From: RGZA01 sp964568585
GTDB lineage: Bacteria > Pseudomonadota > Alphaproteobacteria > UBA9219 > RGZA01
Direction: 5' to 3'
DNA length: 64,000 nt
NCBI GenBank assembly: GCA_964568585.1
Contig: CAZMQI010000001.1
Span: 62,001 to 126,000 of the forward strand
The notes under the pieces are model-generated. The model did not search any database, was not told where the DNA came from, and worked only from the letters and a program-made list of their open reading frames with translations. This document shows, one piece after another, positions 17,518 to 26,904 of this stretch; positions within the stretch are counted from its first letter, which is position 1; every line of letters begins with the position of its first letter. The position numbers were made by a program, and so were the translations under genes.

Positions 17518-18459
17518 TTAGTGGCTTGCTAACCAACGTTCAGCCTCTAAAGCGGCCATGCAGCCCATTCCGGCGGCTGTAACAGCCTGACGGAACACTT
17601 TATCCTTAACATCCCCTGCTGCGAACACGCCTTCGATGTTGGTAGCTGTGCTATCTGGCGCGGTCAGAATATAACCGGACTCATCCATGTTCACATGACC
17701 CTTGAACAATTTGGTCGCTGGGTCATGTCCAATGGCCACGAACACACCATGCACAGGAACCGTGGTCACGGCATTAGTCTTGATATTCTTCACCTTGATA
17801 CCGGTCACGGATTTATGAGGTGTAACATCGCCGACGATTTCATCCACGATGCTATCCCAGATGACTTTGATTTTTGGATTGTTCTTCACGCGGTCTTGCA
17901 GGATTTTTTCACCGCGGAATGTATCACGGCGATGGATCATGGTGACGCTGTTAGCAATGTGCGACAGATAAAGTGCTTCTTCCATCGCGCTGTTACCACC
18001 GCCTACCAATGCGACATCCTTGCCCTTATAGAAAAAGCCATCGCAGGTCGCGCAGGCAGATACGCCAAAGCCTTGGAATGTTTTTTCGCTTTCAATACCC
18101 AACCAACGCGCCTGTGCACCAGTTGCGATGATGATGCTATCAGCGATGTACACATCACCGCTATCACCAACGCAACGGAATGGGCGGGACTTAAAATCAA
18201 CTTCGGTGATGATGTCATACAGCAATGTGGTGCCAACATGTTCCGCCTGCTTCTGGAATTGTTCCATCAGCCATGGGCCTTGCACGGCTTCGGCAAAACC
18301 GGGATAGTTTTCAACATCCGTCGTAATCATCAACTGGCCGCCTGGCTGCATACCCTGCACCAAGACTGGTTTTAGATTGGCCCGCGCGGCATAAATCGCC
18401 GCGGTATAACCCGCAGGGCCAGCGCCAATAATAAGTACTTTCATTTTATGTTCAGTCAT
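17518..18459 (-). CDS. trxB: Thioredoxin reductase
   Basis: FAD enzyme that reduces thioredoxin with NADPH in the cytoplasm. 313 residues: FAD-binding GAGPAGYTAAIYAARA (12-27), NADPH-binding GGGNSAMEEALYLS, redox-active Cys136-Ala-Thr-Cys139, and the C-terminal FAAGDVKDKVFRQAVTAAGMG that contacts FAD. All family hallmarks are present and the length is standard. Confidence 0.97.
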   Translation of the reverse strand: MTEHKMKVLIIGAGPAGYTAAIYAARANLKPVLVQGMQPGGQLMITTDVENYPGFAEAVQGPWLMEQFQKQAEHVGTTLLYDIITEVDFKSRPFRCVGDSGDVYIADSIIIATGAQARWLGIESEKTFQGFGVSACATCDGFFYKGKDVALVGGGNSAMEEALYLSHIANSVTMIHRRDTFRGEKILQDRVKNNPKIKVIWDSIVDEIVGDVTPHKSVTGIKVKNIKTNAVTTVPVHGVFVAIGHDPATKLFKGHVNMDESGYILTAPDSTATNIEGVFAAGDVKDKVFRQAVTAAGMGCMAALEAERWLASH

Positions 18460-18599
18460 TGGAATACCTTAGGCGTCCGAAAAGGACGGTCAAATGGGGT
18501 GCGTATATAAAGGAATTATCTAGTTTAGGAGCGCCTGTAGTTCAATGGGTAACTCTAGGGGTATTGGTAGCCCAATAGAGACGCCCCAGAATCCAAACA
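18460..18599. other. Intergenic stretch with a stem-loop and a tRNA-like fragment
   Basis: 140 bp upstream of trxB. On the plus strand TATTGG/CCAATA pair around a TAGC loop (about 18559-18574), flanked by CTC/GAG. The preceding TGTAGTTCAATGGGTA resembles a tRNA D arm, but no acceptor partner or T arm exists. I assign no function. Confidence 0.3.
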
Positions 18600-20510
18600 C
18601 TAAAATCCAAACATATGGTCGAGGCAGAAGGCTGCATTACCATTTAATAGCCCGTGATAGCCAAATAAACGGCATGTGATGTCACGAATGATGACATAGC
18701 CACCCTCACCTGCCTCATCCAGCTGCGGCTTCGTAAACGTCTCGCTGACCTTCCAGAATTTGGAGCCGCTGCATGGAATGGCCAAATGCTGCTTCGCTAT
18801 CTCTTTGCCGTCTTTCGATGTCAAAATCAAATCGGTGCTCGACGTCTTATGCCACGGCGTGGAGGCCGGATACACCAGATGGCACATCGTATCGTATGGC
18901 TTTTGTCCAACACGCAGGAATAAACGCGTTGAAAGACCAGGGGCACGGCCAACATAGCTTTGCGGTTCGTTCTTATAGGTCAGCACCGTATTGAACATAT
19001 GACCACCAAAGCTGCTTTCGGCGATGTGACCTGTTTTCTCATCCACATAACGGAACAGACTGTGCAACCAGCCATCCGCTTCTTTGCCTGCATTGAAATC
19101 ATACACCAGTTCAACGTGACCAACGCCCGACGGTAATGACAACTTTTGCTTTTGTAGAATATCTTTGATGTTCAAAAGGCTTGCGTGATTACGTGGCAGG
19201 TTGCCGAATTTGTGTTCACCCACCTGCGTGCCACTCGCATCATAAATCAGCGCGGCGAGCGGCAGGTGTTGTTGGCCTTCTGCCATTGGCGTTGGCAAAA
19301 TCAGGCTGTTAAAGCGGTCCAATGGTAAAATGGGTGCTGGCAGGATATAGCCCTTGCCCATTTCAGCGCCGATTTCGGCCAGCATGGGATCTGGTTTCAA
19401 ATCACTGCGTTCGACATTCATATGCGCGATGCGTTGGCGACCATTGGCTTGGAACACTTCATAGCGCGGGCGAACGAAGTATTTACCCGAATGCACTTCA
19501 ATCTGCTGCGGCCATTTTGCTTTTGGCAACACATCCGCCACCGATAACCGGTGTACAGCAAAAGCCGGAATGGTCTTGTTAAGCCACACAATGGTTTTAT
19601 CGCCCATGATGTTCAAGCCAACTTCTCCTGCCGGAATTGGGAATGGCTGGCTGTTTTGGACCCATAGCACAACATCTTCACCTGTATCTGGCGCAGGAAG
19701 ACCGGCATATAAATCCGATGGCCACGAATTGGCATCATGTGTGCAAGAAAGAACATGCTCAGCATCGCCATAGGTATCCAGCGCGTATTTGATGATGTCA
19801 TGACCAGCAATGTTGTGTGCATGGATAAATATCTGACCTGTGAATTCAGGCAAGTTGAAGCGCTTACGCACCTCTGCGCTATCGATGATGATGGCTGCTT
19901 GTGCACCTGACAGTTTTTCGACCCATTCTGCCAATACAGCACCATTTGCATCATATAAACGGCACCAGAACTGGGCATTCGTTGCGCCATAGCCACCCCA
20001 GTAATTCGCACTGACATAGCGTGTGTGGTTGCCGCCTGCATCCCTGAAGAATACGAAATTGGTGGCAAAGTTAAGTGGCGCGAGATAACGCGATTTATCA
20101 CTTTGCATATCTGTAGGCAGCTTCAAATCATCGAACGAACTGATTTTGATATTGGCAGGCAATAAATGCCGGATATGATCGACCATCTTTTGTGTATCAA
20201 ACGCCGTCACGAACACATGCGTTGCATCGGATTTAGCAATAGCGGTAATCAGCTGCGCCTTATGTCCGGCAAAGCTGGATGATTTCTTTTCGATGTTCTG
20301 AACGAAATACCCGCTGATGGGCAGTTTGGTTAAATCATAGAACTGGGTGAAGGCTTCCACCTGCGATAGCGGATCGTAAATCGCCACCTTGCCGCGCGCG
20401 AATTCAGCAAATAATGCATCAACCTTGGGGGCAACAAGCGGATGGCTAATCGCTTTAAAAAAAGCATTGCCACCATGGATATTACTGAATGTCTCTAGTT
20501 TAATAGGCAT
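18600..20510 (-). CDS. Conserved-looking protein of unknown function (636 aa)
   Basis: I do not recognise a family. The protein has no signal peptide or membrane segments. It looks like a mix of alpha/beta (residues 1-150, with DATHVFVTAFDTQ) and beta-rich modules. The middle is rich in aromatic and His residues (NYWGGYGATNAQFWCRLYD; HAHNIAGHDIIKY; CTHDANSWPSDLYAGLPAP). It starts 4 bases after the stop of the 2OG-Fe(II) oxygenase gene upstream, so the two form an operon and may act on the same substrate. Codon use is like that of the neighbouring housekeeping genes. Confidence 0.75.
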   Translation of the reverse strand: MPIKLETFSNIHGGNAFFKAISHPLVAPKVDALFAEFARGKVAIYDPLSQVEAFTQFYDLTKLPISGYFVQNIEKKSSSFAGHKAQLITAIAKSDATHVFVTAFDTQKMVDHIRHLLPANIKISSFDDLKLPTDMQSDKSRYLAPLNFATNFVFFRDAGGNHTRYVSANYWGGYGATNAQFWCRLYDANGAVLAEWVEKLSGAQAAIIIDSAEVRKRFNLPEFTGQIFIHAHNIAGHDIIKYALDTYGDAEHVLSCTHDANSWPSDLYAGLPAPDTGEDVVLWVQNSQPFPIPAGEVGLNIMGDKTIVWLNKTIPAFAVHRLSVADVLPKAKWPQQIEVHSGKYFVRPRYEVFQANGRQRIAHMNVERSDLKPDPMLAEIGAEMGKGYILPAPILPLDRFNSLILPTPMAEGQQHLPLAALIYDASGTQVGEHKFGNLPRNHASLLNIKDILQKQKLSLPSGVGHVELVYDFNAGKEADGWLHSLFRYVDEKTGHIAESSFGGHMFNTVLTYKNEPQSYVGRAPGLSTRLFLRVGQKPYDTMCHLVYPASTPWHKTSSTDLILTSKDGKEIAKQHLAIPCSGSKFWKVSETFTKPQLDEAGEGGYVIIRDITCRLFGYHGLLNGNAAFCLDHMFGF

Positions 20511-20514
20511 CGGC

Positions 20515-21129
20515 TTATTTGCCTTTCAGGCGTTTAAAGAAGGCAGAAATGCTGTGGCGTAGCTTCTCGCGGATAACAACGCCATTGTCGGTGACCCAGT
20601 TCAATTGAATGGAACGGCGCTGACCTTCAAACGGTTCATGGCCATGCCACGCATTGGGCGTATTAATAAAGGCAAGCAACGTGCCCTGTATGGGCGGAAC
20701 TTCGGCAATGTAATCGTTCAGATTGTCGGGGCCGCGCAGCATGCGAAGGCGCCCACCGGGGGCTTCCCATTTCCCGTTCAGGTAAACCAGCACGGTCACC
20801 AGTTTGGTTTTGCTGTCGGTGTGGATTTGGCCATCGCGCGAGCGTGCTTGACCGCGCACGGTAATCATCGTCGGGCGGCGTTCCAGATTGATACCTAATT
20901 TACGTTCCACCGCATGGCGGAATTCCTTGCCACGCAACTCGTCCATGAATTCATTAAACTTGGAACCATAGCGAAGCGTTTCCAATGGAAAGCTTCCTGG
21001 CTTTTCAATCTGCGGGAAATCTTTTTCAATCTGCGCCAATGCCGTGTCATCCACAAATCCCGGAACAATCAGGAATGGATAAGGTTCGCGGGTAACTTCC
21101 GCTTTATTCAACGCTTCGATATTCAGCAT
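20515..21129 (-). CDS. 2-oxoglutarate/Fe(II)-dependent oxygenase
   Basis: 204 residues with the double-stranded beta-helix signature: iron ligands HTD (in GQIHTDSKTKLVTVLVYLN) and a distal His (in NTPNAWHGHEPF), followed by an Arg in QRRSIQLNWV that would bind 2-oxoglutarate. Such enzymes hydroxylate proteins, sugars or small molecules; the substrate cannot be read from the sequence. It is translationally coupled to the unknown 636-residue protein. The ATG at 21129 has a GAG-containing ribosome site. Confidence 0.85.
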   Translation of the reverse strand: MLNIEALNKAEVTREPYPFLIVPGFVDDTALAQIEKDFPQIEKPGSFPLETLRYGSKFNEFMDELRGKEFRHAVERKLGINLERRPTMITVRGQARSRDGQIHTDSKTKLVTVLVYLNGKWEAPGGRLRMLRGPDNLNDYIAEVPPIQGTLLAFINTPNAWHGHEPFEGQRRSIQLNWVTDNGVVIREKLRHSISAFFKRLKGK

Positions 21130-21231
21130 GAGCTCTCACCGCCATAAAATTAACGACGCTATTTAATAGCAGAGCCATCAGATTTGTCAGGTGCTTATTG
21201 TCGCAGGGATTTTTATGCCTGAAAACCCGAA

Positions 21232-22206
21232 TTAACTTGCCTTTTTTGCCAGATATGCGTCACGCACCAATGTCGCAACGCGCGTCATTTCATCAAGCGG
21301 TTTAGGCGACCAGTTCACAAGTGTACCATCAAAAAAGCGCATCCGCTTATCGGCCAATAAACCTTGGTGGAAAGATGAGAACTTATCGGAATGCCCTGGC
21401 AATTGTACAACATGCACGGGCTTACCTGTGCGGCAAGCTTCGGACACCATATTGATTGAATCGCAGGTAACGATAATGGCATCGGCAAGACCCAGCATTC
21501 CAAAATACGGATTATCACCCTTCCCGTCCCACATCACATGCGGGCAGTCATGCAACAGCGCAGACAGCAATACCACATTCGCATCGCCCGTGCGGCGCGA
21601 TGGTGTGACCAGCAAGCTCACCTTTTCTTTTTTGGCGAGCGCAGCGAGCTGCTCCCCAAATTGCATGATAAAGCGCGGATCTAGCTTATATGCGCCATTA
21701 GAACCACCCAGCAGCACAGCCACATAAGGGCGCGGTAAATGCGCGAACGCAGGCGCCCATGTATCGGCTTCTGCTTTCAGTTTTTCAGGTGTTACGCGGT
21801 GCAATGCCCCTTGTACCGACACCACATTTTTGCCTTCCAACTTATCGTGTTCAGGCACAATCACCATATCGAAGTTCGATGTTGGAATGGCAGGATTTTG
21901 AATCTGAATAAGGAATGTTTTTCCGCCGCTCATCTTTTTAATGTGCAAGGCAGGCAGAATACTCTGGCGGCCAGATGCAATTACCATATCCGGCCAAGGC
22001 GCATGCAATCTGTCGCCCTTACGGCTAAACGCCATGCGGCTGAAAACATTTACATAGGGACTGAAATCACGCCAGAATTTGCGAAGGCGCACACGTTTTA
22101 TTTCCGGCTTCAGTCCAAGCGCTTCGGCCAAGCCAATGCACTGGCTTTCCATGCCTGCCTTGCCGTCGGTTACAACCCAGACCGTTGGTGAGAAAGTTTG
22201 TTCCAA
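21232..22206 (-). CDS. ELM1/GtrOC1-family nucleotide-sugar-like protein
   Basis: 324 residues of the ELM1 (mitochondrial fission ELM1, DUF1022) family, common in alphaproteobacteria and plants. Recognised by WVVTDGKAGMESQCIGLAEALG, PDMVIASGRQSILPALHIKK, and the C-terminal ADAIIVTCDSINMVSEACRTGKPV, which resembles a glycosyltransferase-B nucleotide site. A glycosyltransferase-like role is possible, not proven. I place the start at a TTG (22204-22206), because the longer frame to 22302 overlaps the CoxIV-like gene in another frame; the TTG lies 2 bases after that stop, suggesting coupling. Confidence 0.8.
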   Translation of the reverse strand: MEQTFSPTVWVVTDGKAGMESQCIGLAEALGLKPEIKRVRLRKFWRDFSPYVNVFSRMAFSRKGDRLHAPWPDMVIASGRQSILPALHIKKMSGGKTFLIQIQNPAIPTSNFDMVIVPEHDKLEGKNVVSVQGALHRVTPEKLKAEADTWAPAFAHLPRPYVAVLLGGSNGAYKLDPRFIMQFGEQLAALAKKEKVSLLVTPSRRTGDANVVLLSALLHDCPHVMWDGKGDNPYFGMLGLADAIIVTCDSINMVSEACRTGKPVHVVQLPGHSDKFSSFHQGLLADKRMRFFDGTLVNWSPKPLDEMTRVATLVRDAYLAKKAS

Positions 22207-22208
22207 GA

Positions 22209-22367
22209 TTAGCTTTGCTTCACAAGGAAGATGAGCATCAACGCAAGTAAAACAATAATTGCTGCACCGCCGATTGCGGTCGCCTTCATGAAGCCAACCC
22301 AAAAGTTACGGTTATGTTCAACCATTGGTTTCAATTGCTCTGCTGTTGGCTGGTTATGTGAACCCAT
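22209..22367 (-). CDS. aa3-type cytochrome oxidase subunit IV-like small membrane protein
   Basis: 52 residues: a soluble N-terminus, then NFWVGFMKATAIGGAAI running into a single membrane helix (about 31-50). The W/F-x-x-F-M-K-x-T-x-x-G pattern before the helix is typical of the bacterial aa3-type CoxIV family (COX4_pro_2). A strong GGAGGA ribosome site lies 4 bases before the ATG. It is not next to any cytochrome oxidase gene here, so its partner complex is an inference. It sits between purN and the ELM1 gene. Confidence 0.75.
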   Translation of the reverse strand: MGSHNQPTAEQLKPMVEHNRNFWVGFMKATAIGGAAIIVLLALMLIFLVKQS

Positions 22368-22394
22368 ATGTTCCTCCGAAATGTAATTGAAGTG

Positions 22395-23054
22395 TCAGGA
22401 TAATAGCGCAGGATTTAAAAGTCCAATTGGCGGCGCAGAATCCAAGTCTTTCCTTACTATTTTGCCATTGTGGTAGCTAACCACGCCTTGGGCAATCAAC
22501 GCTACCGCGTAAGGGTATATCTTGTGTTCATAGGATAACACGCGCTCAGCAAGCGTGCTTTCAGTATCATTTGGCACAATCGGCACGGCCGCTTGCACAA
22601 TGATGGCCCCCGCATCTACTTCTTCTTCGACATAGTGCACGGTGCAACCCGTAAACAATGCGCCAGATTCCAGTGCACGCTGATGCGTGTGAAGCCCAGG
22701 GAATGCAGGCAACAGCGATGGATGTATATTGATCATCCGCCCCTGCCAACGCTTGATAAAATAAGGGGAGATAACGCGCATAAAGCCAGCAAGACAGACA
22801 AGCTCCACGCCCGCTTTGGTATGCGCTTCATCAACTGCCGCCTCGAACAATTCTTTTGTCGCAAACGATTTATGCGGAATGGTTTGTGTCGCAATGCCAG
22901 CGGCTTTTGCCTTGGCAAGCCCTTCAACATCCGGAATATTTGAAATCACCAATACGATTTCGGCGGGAAAATTTTCGTTCTTACATGCATCAATCAACGC
23001 CTGCAAATTACTGCCACGGCCAGAAATTTGCACGCCGAGTTTTAGTTTACGCAT
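22395..23054 (-). CDS. purN: Phosphoribosylglycinamide formyltransferase
   Basis: Third step of purine synthesis: transfers formyl from 10-formyl-THF to GAR. 219 residues with the substrate loop GVQISGRGSNLQALID and the catalytic INIHPSLLPAFPGLHTHQRALESG (Asn, His), then the Asp in EEEVDAGAIIVQ. The start overlaps the end of purM by 13 bases, so the two are coupled. Confidence 0.96.
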   Translation of the reverse strand: MRKLKLGVQISGRGSNLQALIDACKNENFPAEIVLVISNIPDVEGLAKAKAAGIATQTIPHKSFATKELFEAAVDEAHTKAGVELVCLAGFMRVISPYFIKRWQGRMINIHPSLLPAFPGLHTHQRALESGALFTGCTVHYVEEEVDAGAIIVQAAVPIVPNDTESTLAERVLSYEHKIYPYAVALIAQGVVSYHNGKIVRKDLDSAPPIGLLNPALLS

Positions 23055-24121
23055 AACGCCTCAAGCTTTTCAAAATGCATCACGTCTGCATCACCTACCC
23101 GCGTTTCAACTTTTCCTATCACGACGTTATCAACGCCTGCGGCTTTTAAATTCGCTTGCGCTTTGGCCACATCGGCAGCGTTCACCACGACAATCATGCC
23201 AATCCCGCAGTTAAATGTACGAACCATATCCGCTGCGGAAATTTTACCTTGTTCAGCCAGCCAGCCAAATACCGCTGGCAACTTCCAAGCAGTGCAATCA
23301 ATCGTTACGCCCAGACCATCCGGTAATACGCGCGGGATGTTTTCCAGTAACCCACCGCCTGTGATATGCGCCATGGCATTCACGGTCATGGCTTTGCACA
23401 GTGCTAATAACGGCTTTACATAAATGCGTGTGGGACGAAGCAATGCTTCACCAAGTGAAACTTCTTTTTCAAATGGCGCAGGCTTTTTATAATCATGCCC
23501 GCCATCCTTCACGATTTTACGCACCAATGAATAGCCATTGCTGTGCACACCGTTCGATACAAGTCCGATGACTACATCGCCCGCTTTGACATTTTTTCCG
23601 GTGATGACTTCGTCGCGTTCAACTGCGCCGACTGAAAAACCAGCAAGATCATAATCGTCATTCGTATAAAGCCCGGGAAGTTCTGCGGTTTCGCCGCCTA
23701 CCAATGCCGCGCCAGCTTGCCTGCATCCTTCGGCAACACCAGCAATCACACGTTCCGCAACATCGACATCCAATTTGCCACAGGCGAAGTAATCGAGAAA
23801 GAAAAGTGGCTCCGCTCTACTCACTACCAAATCGTTCACACACATCGCAACGCAGTCTATACCGATGCCATCATGTAAACCGGTTTCGATGGCGATTTTC
23901 AATTTGGTGCCAACGCCATCATTACTACTGACAATCAGCGGGTCCTTGTAGCCCGTTGCCTTAATGTCGAAAAATGCCCCAAACCCGCCAAGCCCCGCAT
24001 CTGCCCCACGGCGTGCAGTTGATTTAGCGAGTGGCTTAATGCGGCGCACCAGTTCATTTCCAGCGTCGATATTAACGCCTGCCTTTGCATAAGCATCTTT
24101 AGGTGCTGGGCTGCTCGTCAT
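23042..24121 (-). CDS. purM: Phosphoribosylformylglycinamidine cyclo-ligase
   Basis: Fifth step of purine synthesis (AIR synthase). 359 residues from the ATG at 24121 (MTSSPAPKDAYAKAGVNI), which has a CAGGA ribosome site; the longer ORF to 24208 adds a non-family extension. Family motifs: SNDGVGTKLKIA, GIDCVAMCVNDLV, GGETAELPGLY, AHITGGGLLENIPRVLP. It is in an operon with purN and divergent from the DUF2066 gene. Confidence 0.96.
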   Translation of the reverse strand: MTSSPAPKDAYAKAGVNIDAGNELVRRIKPLAKSTARRGADAGLGGFGAFFDIKATGYKDPLIVSSNDGVGTKLKIAIETGLHDGIGIDCVAMCVNDLVVSRAEPLFFLDYFACGKLDVDVAERVIAGVAEGCRQAGAALVGGETAELPGLYTNDDYDLAGFSVGAVERDEVITGKNVKAGDVVIGLVSNGVHSNGYSLVRKIVKDGGHDYKKPAPFEKEVSLGEALLRPTRIYVKPLLALCKAMTVNAMAHITGGGLLENIPRVLPDGLGVTIDCTAWKLPAVFGWLAEQGKISAADMVRTFNCGIGMIVVVNAADVAKAQANLKAAGVDNVVIGKVETRVGDADVMHFEKLEALCVN

Positions 24122-24207
24122 TGATTGTCCTGTTATAATAACTAGAAATTGCCATAAAGTTCGGTATGATACGGGCTTCTTTTTACCTAAGCTTGTGACA
24201 TTTGCCA

Positions 24208-25806
24208 ATGCTACGTTTTATCTTTGTTTTACTACTATTATTAAGCGCTGCGCCAGCGATGGCGGCAAGCTCATCACCCTTGCCGACGATTTCCTCGCCG
24301 ACGATGGCCCCTCCATCTGTAAAAGCCGCCGCACCTTCATCTGCACCAGCTCCCGCTGTTAAAGCACCAACACCTGTTGTCAAAGACACCCCTCCCGCTG
24401 CCGTTTCAAAAATCGCCCCCGCATCATCAAGTGGCGATGGTTCCGGCGTTGTCTCCGATGATGATCCATACACCGTCCGCGGCGTAAAAGTTGATGTGAG
24501 CGAAAGCACATCGATGAAGGCGCGCGATAAAGCATTCACCCTTGGTCAGCAAACCGCGTTCATCGCGCTCGCTAAAAGTTTAACGGGCGATGAAGCTATG
24601 AAAATTCACGACGAAGCGACCATCGGCAAACTCGTTAAGAGCTTTGAAGTTGAAAGCGAACGCGCTTCCGGTACACGCTATACTGCTACCCTCACTTATC
24701 ATTTTAAACCGCAGGCTACTGCGGCGTTACTGGGCAAGAATGGCGCAGAAATTTCCGATGACCCCTATAACAGACCAAAGAAGCCCGACGGCATTCAGGC
24801 CTTAAGCGCAACCACCATGCCACCACAGCGTATATTAGTATTGCCTATTTTACGCGCCCCAGACCGCAGCATTTTGTGGGAAGAAAAGACCCCATGGCAT
24901 TTGGCATGGGTCAATGTTCTTTCCGATAAACCAACACCGGATTTGATTTTGCCGGAAGGCACCATTGAAGATGTGGGCGCGATTACATCCAGCGAAGCAT
25001 TGGCAGGTTTGAATATCCCCCTTACCCGCATCATGCGTAAATACCAAGCACGTGGTACGATTGTTCCTGTACTTTTGGCAAATAATAATATGCCGCAGGC
25101 CAACCAAAATCTTTCCATACAACTAGCCAGATTTGACGAGCACGGCAAAATGATTAGCACGATTGTACTGCCGCTTCCTGCACAACCCAGCCGCAAGGAT
25201 ATGGAATGGTTGCAAGCAGGTGCATCCGGTTCTATCGCCGCATGGCGTGATAGCGTTTCCAAAGCACAGCCTGTCGCCCCGCAATACGGCGTTGCAAGTC
25301 CATCCATGCCTACCAACACTGCACCAGGCCAATTCATACGTGTGATGCTGACTGTGCCATTTGCAAATATGGAAGAATGGTCAGCGAAACGTGAAGCCTT
25401 GCAGGCCGTTCCCGGTATGACCGCACTGGAAGTGCTGCGAATGAACCGTTTCCGCGCAGTAGTGCAGATTGATTATACGGGCGCGCAAAGCCAGTTGGAT
25501 CAGGCACTTTCACAACGCAACATGCAAATCATGCCAACCAATCCACCCGATGGCACCTATATGTTGAGCAGCACTGGCCAACCACAGATTATGAATGTGC
25601 AGGGCCAGCCAGTATTCACCACGGTTTATCCGGGCGCCCAACCACAACAAATTCCGGCACAACAAATTCCGGCACAAGTCCCGCAAGGCCAATACCCCCA
25701 AGGCTATCAGCCTGCCTATAACCCTGACTACCAGCAGCAACAGCAAGACTATGGCCCGGGAACAGGACAAGACCCGAACATTCAAGACCGCTTTGAACAA
25801 CAATAA
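24208..25806 (+). CDS. Exported DUF2066 protein
   Basis: 532 residues. A signal peptide (MLRFIFVLLLLLSAAPAMA) is followed by a Pro/Ala/Ser-rich linker and a DUF2066 domain (YTVRGVKVDVSESTSMKARDKAF onward, about residues 90-370). The C-terminus is Gln/Pro-rich (repeated QQIPAQ; QQQQDYGPG). The start is the ATG at 24208; an in-frame TTG lies 6 bases earlier. The function is unknown. The gene sits between divergent purM and the AI-2E permease, an order shared by many alphaproteobacteria. Confidence 0.85.
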   Translation: MLRFIFVLLLLLSAAPAMAASSSPLPTISSPTMAPPSVKAAAPSSAPAPAVKAPTPVVKDTPPAAVSKIAPASSSGDGSGVVSDDDPYTVRGVKVDVSESTSMKARDKAFTLGQQTAFIALAKSLTGDEAMKIHDEATIGKLVKSFEVESERASGTRYTATLTYHFKPQATAALLGKNGAEISDDPYNRPKKPDGIQALSATTMPPQRILVLPILRAPDRSILWEEKTPWHLAWVNVLSDKPTPDLILPEGTIEDVGAITSSEALAGLNIPLTRIMRKYQARGTIVPVLLANNNMPQANQNLSIQLARFDEHGKMISTIVLPLPAQPSRKDMEWLQAGASGSIAAWRDSVSKAQPVAPQYGVASPSMPTNTAPGQFIRVMLTVPFANMEEWSAKREALQAVPGMTALEVLRMNRFRAVVQIDYTGAQSQLDQALSQRNMQIMPTNPPDGTYMLSSTGQPQIMNVQGQPVFTTVYPGAQPQQIPAQQIPAQVPQGQYPQGYQPAYNPDYQQQQQDYGPGTGQDPNIQDRFEQQ

Positions 25807-25815
25807 CAGAACCTA

Positions 25816-26901
25816 ATGAAACCAGATTTATCAGAAACAAACTATCAGGTGCGGTTTTGGCTTCTGACCATTCTTGGATTTTGCGGCCTTGTATGGCTGC
25901 TCTCTGGAATGCTCACTCCGTTTGTACTCGCACTTGCAATCGCTTACTTCTTAAATCCGGTTGTAAGCGGTCTTGGCAAAATCGGCATGCCGCGCTGGCT
26001 TGGCGCATTAATTGTGCTGCTCACCTTCATTACATTGATGACGACCGCGACCATTTTGCTTGCACCACTTATCCGCGCGCAGATTGTGGAACTCATCAAC
26101 TCGCTTCCTACCTATATCGATACACTGCAAAAAGAATTATGGCCGCGCATTAAAGACGTGCTCGATCACATTGCAGGCGTTGATACAACCAAACTGCAAG
26201 ACACGTTCAGCCAGTACACCAATGATGTTGTTAATTTTGTTGGCAGACTGCTTGGCACCGTTGTAACCAGCAGCATGGCGTTGTTGGATATCCTTGCTCT
26301 GATAGTGCTAACGCCGGTTGTTGCGTTCTATCTGATGCGTGATTGGCCAGCCATGCTTGCGAAGGTGAACAGCTATCTGCCCGTGCGCCATGCGCCCGCC
26401 ATCCGTCAGGAATTAAATAATATCGATACGATGATTGCAGGCTTCATTAGAGGCCAAGCAATGGTCAGCCTGGCGCTTGCGACCTATTACAGCATCGCGC
26501 TAAGCCTTGCCGGTTTAAAATACGGCATGGTTATCGGGCTTATCAGCGGCTTTTTATCCTTCATCCCTATCGTTGGAACACTAACCGGTATCATCGCCAG
26601 CCTTGTCATGGCATTTATCCAATACGATCATGCTGGGCCAATTTTAGTGGTCGCTGGCATTTTCGCTGTCGCGCAAATTCTTGATGGTTATTTCCTCACC
26701 CCCAAATTGGTAGGTGACCGCGTTGGCTTGCATCCAGTCTGGATTATTTTTGCGGTGCTGGCTGGCGGAAAATTATTGGGTGCACTGGGCGTCATCATCG
26801 CCGTGCCATTTGCTGGAATCATCGCCATTCTTATCCGCTTGGGCTTGCGCCAATATCACCGTAGTAAATATTTCAGTCCTATCCCGTCTTCGGGCCATTA
26901 A
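25816..26901 (+). CDS. AI-2E family transporter (PerM-like)
   Basis: 361 residues with about eight membrane helices, in the inner membrane. Family features: LALAIAYFLNPVV near the N-terminus, an amphipathic central part, then GLKYGMVIGLISGFLSFIPIVGTLTG and DGYFLTPKLVGDRVGLHPVWIIFAV. Members export autoinducer-2 or ions; the substrate here is unknown. It lies 9 bp after the DUF2066 gene and 3 bp before the Hda-like gene. Confidence 0.9.
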   Translation: MKPDLSETNYQVRFWLLTILGFCGLVWLLSGMLTPFVLALAIAYFLNPVVSGLGKIGMPRWLGALIVLLTFITLMTTATILLAPLIRAQIVELINSLPTYIDTLQKELWPRIKDVLDHIAGVDTTKLQDTFSQYTNDVVNFVGRLLGTVVTSSMALLDILALIVLTPVVAFYLMRDWPAMLAKVNSYLPVRHAPAIRQELNNIDTMIAGFIRGQAMVSLALATYYSIALSLAGLKYGMVIGLISGFLSFIPIVGTLTGIIASLVMAFIQYDHAGPILVVAGIFAVAQILDGYFLTPKLVGDRVGLHPVWIIFAVLAGGKLLGALGVIIAVPFAGIIAILIRLGLRQYHRSKYFSPIPSSGH

Positions 26902-26904
26902 TCC

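Noticed and set aside
18527..18595. Possible tRNA gene on the plus strand
   Set aside because: A D-arm-like TGTAGTTCAATGGGTA is present, but there is no T arm, no matching acceptor strand and no anticodon loop; a remnant at best.
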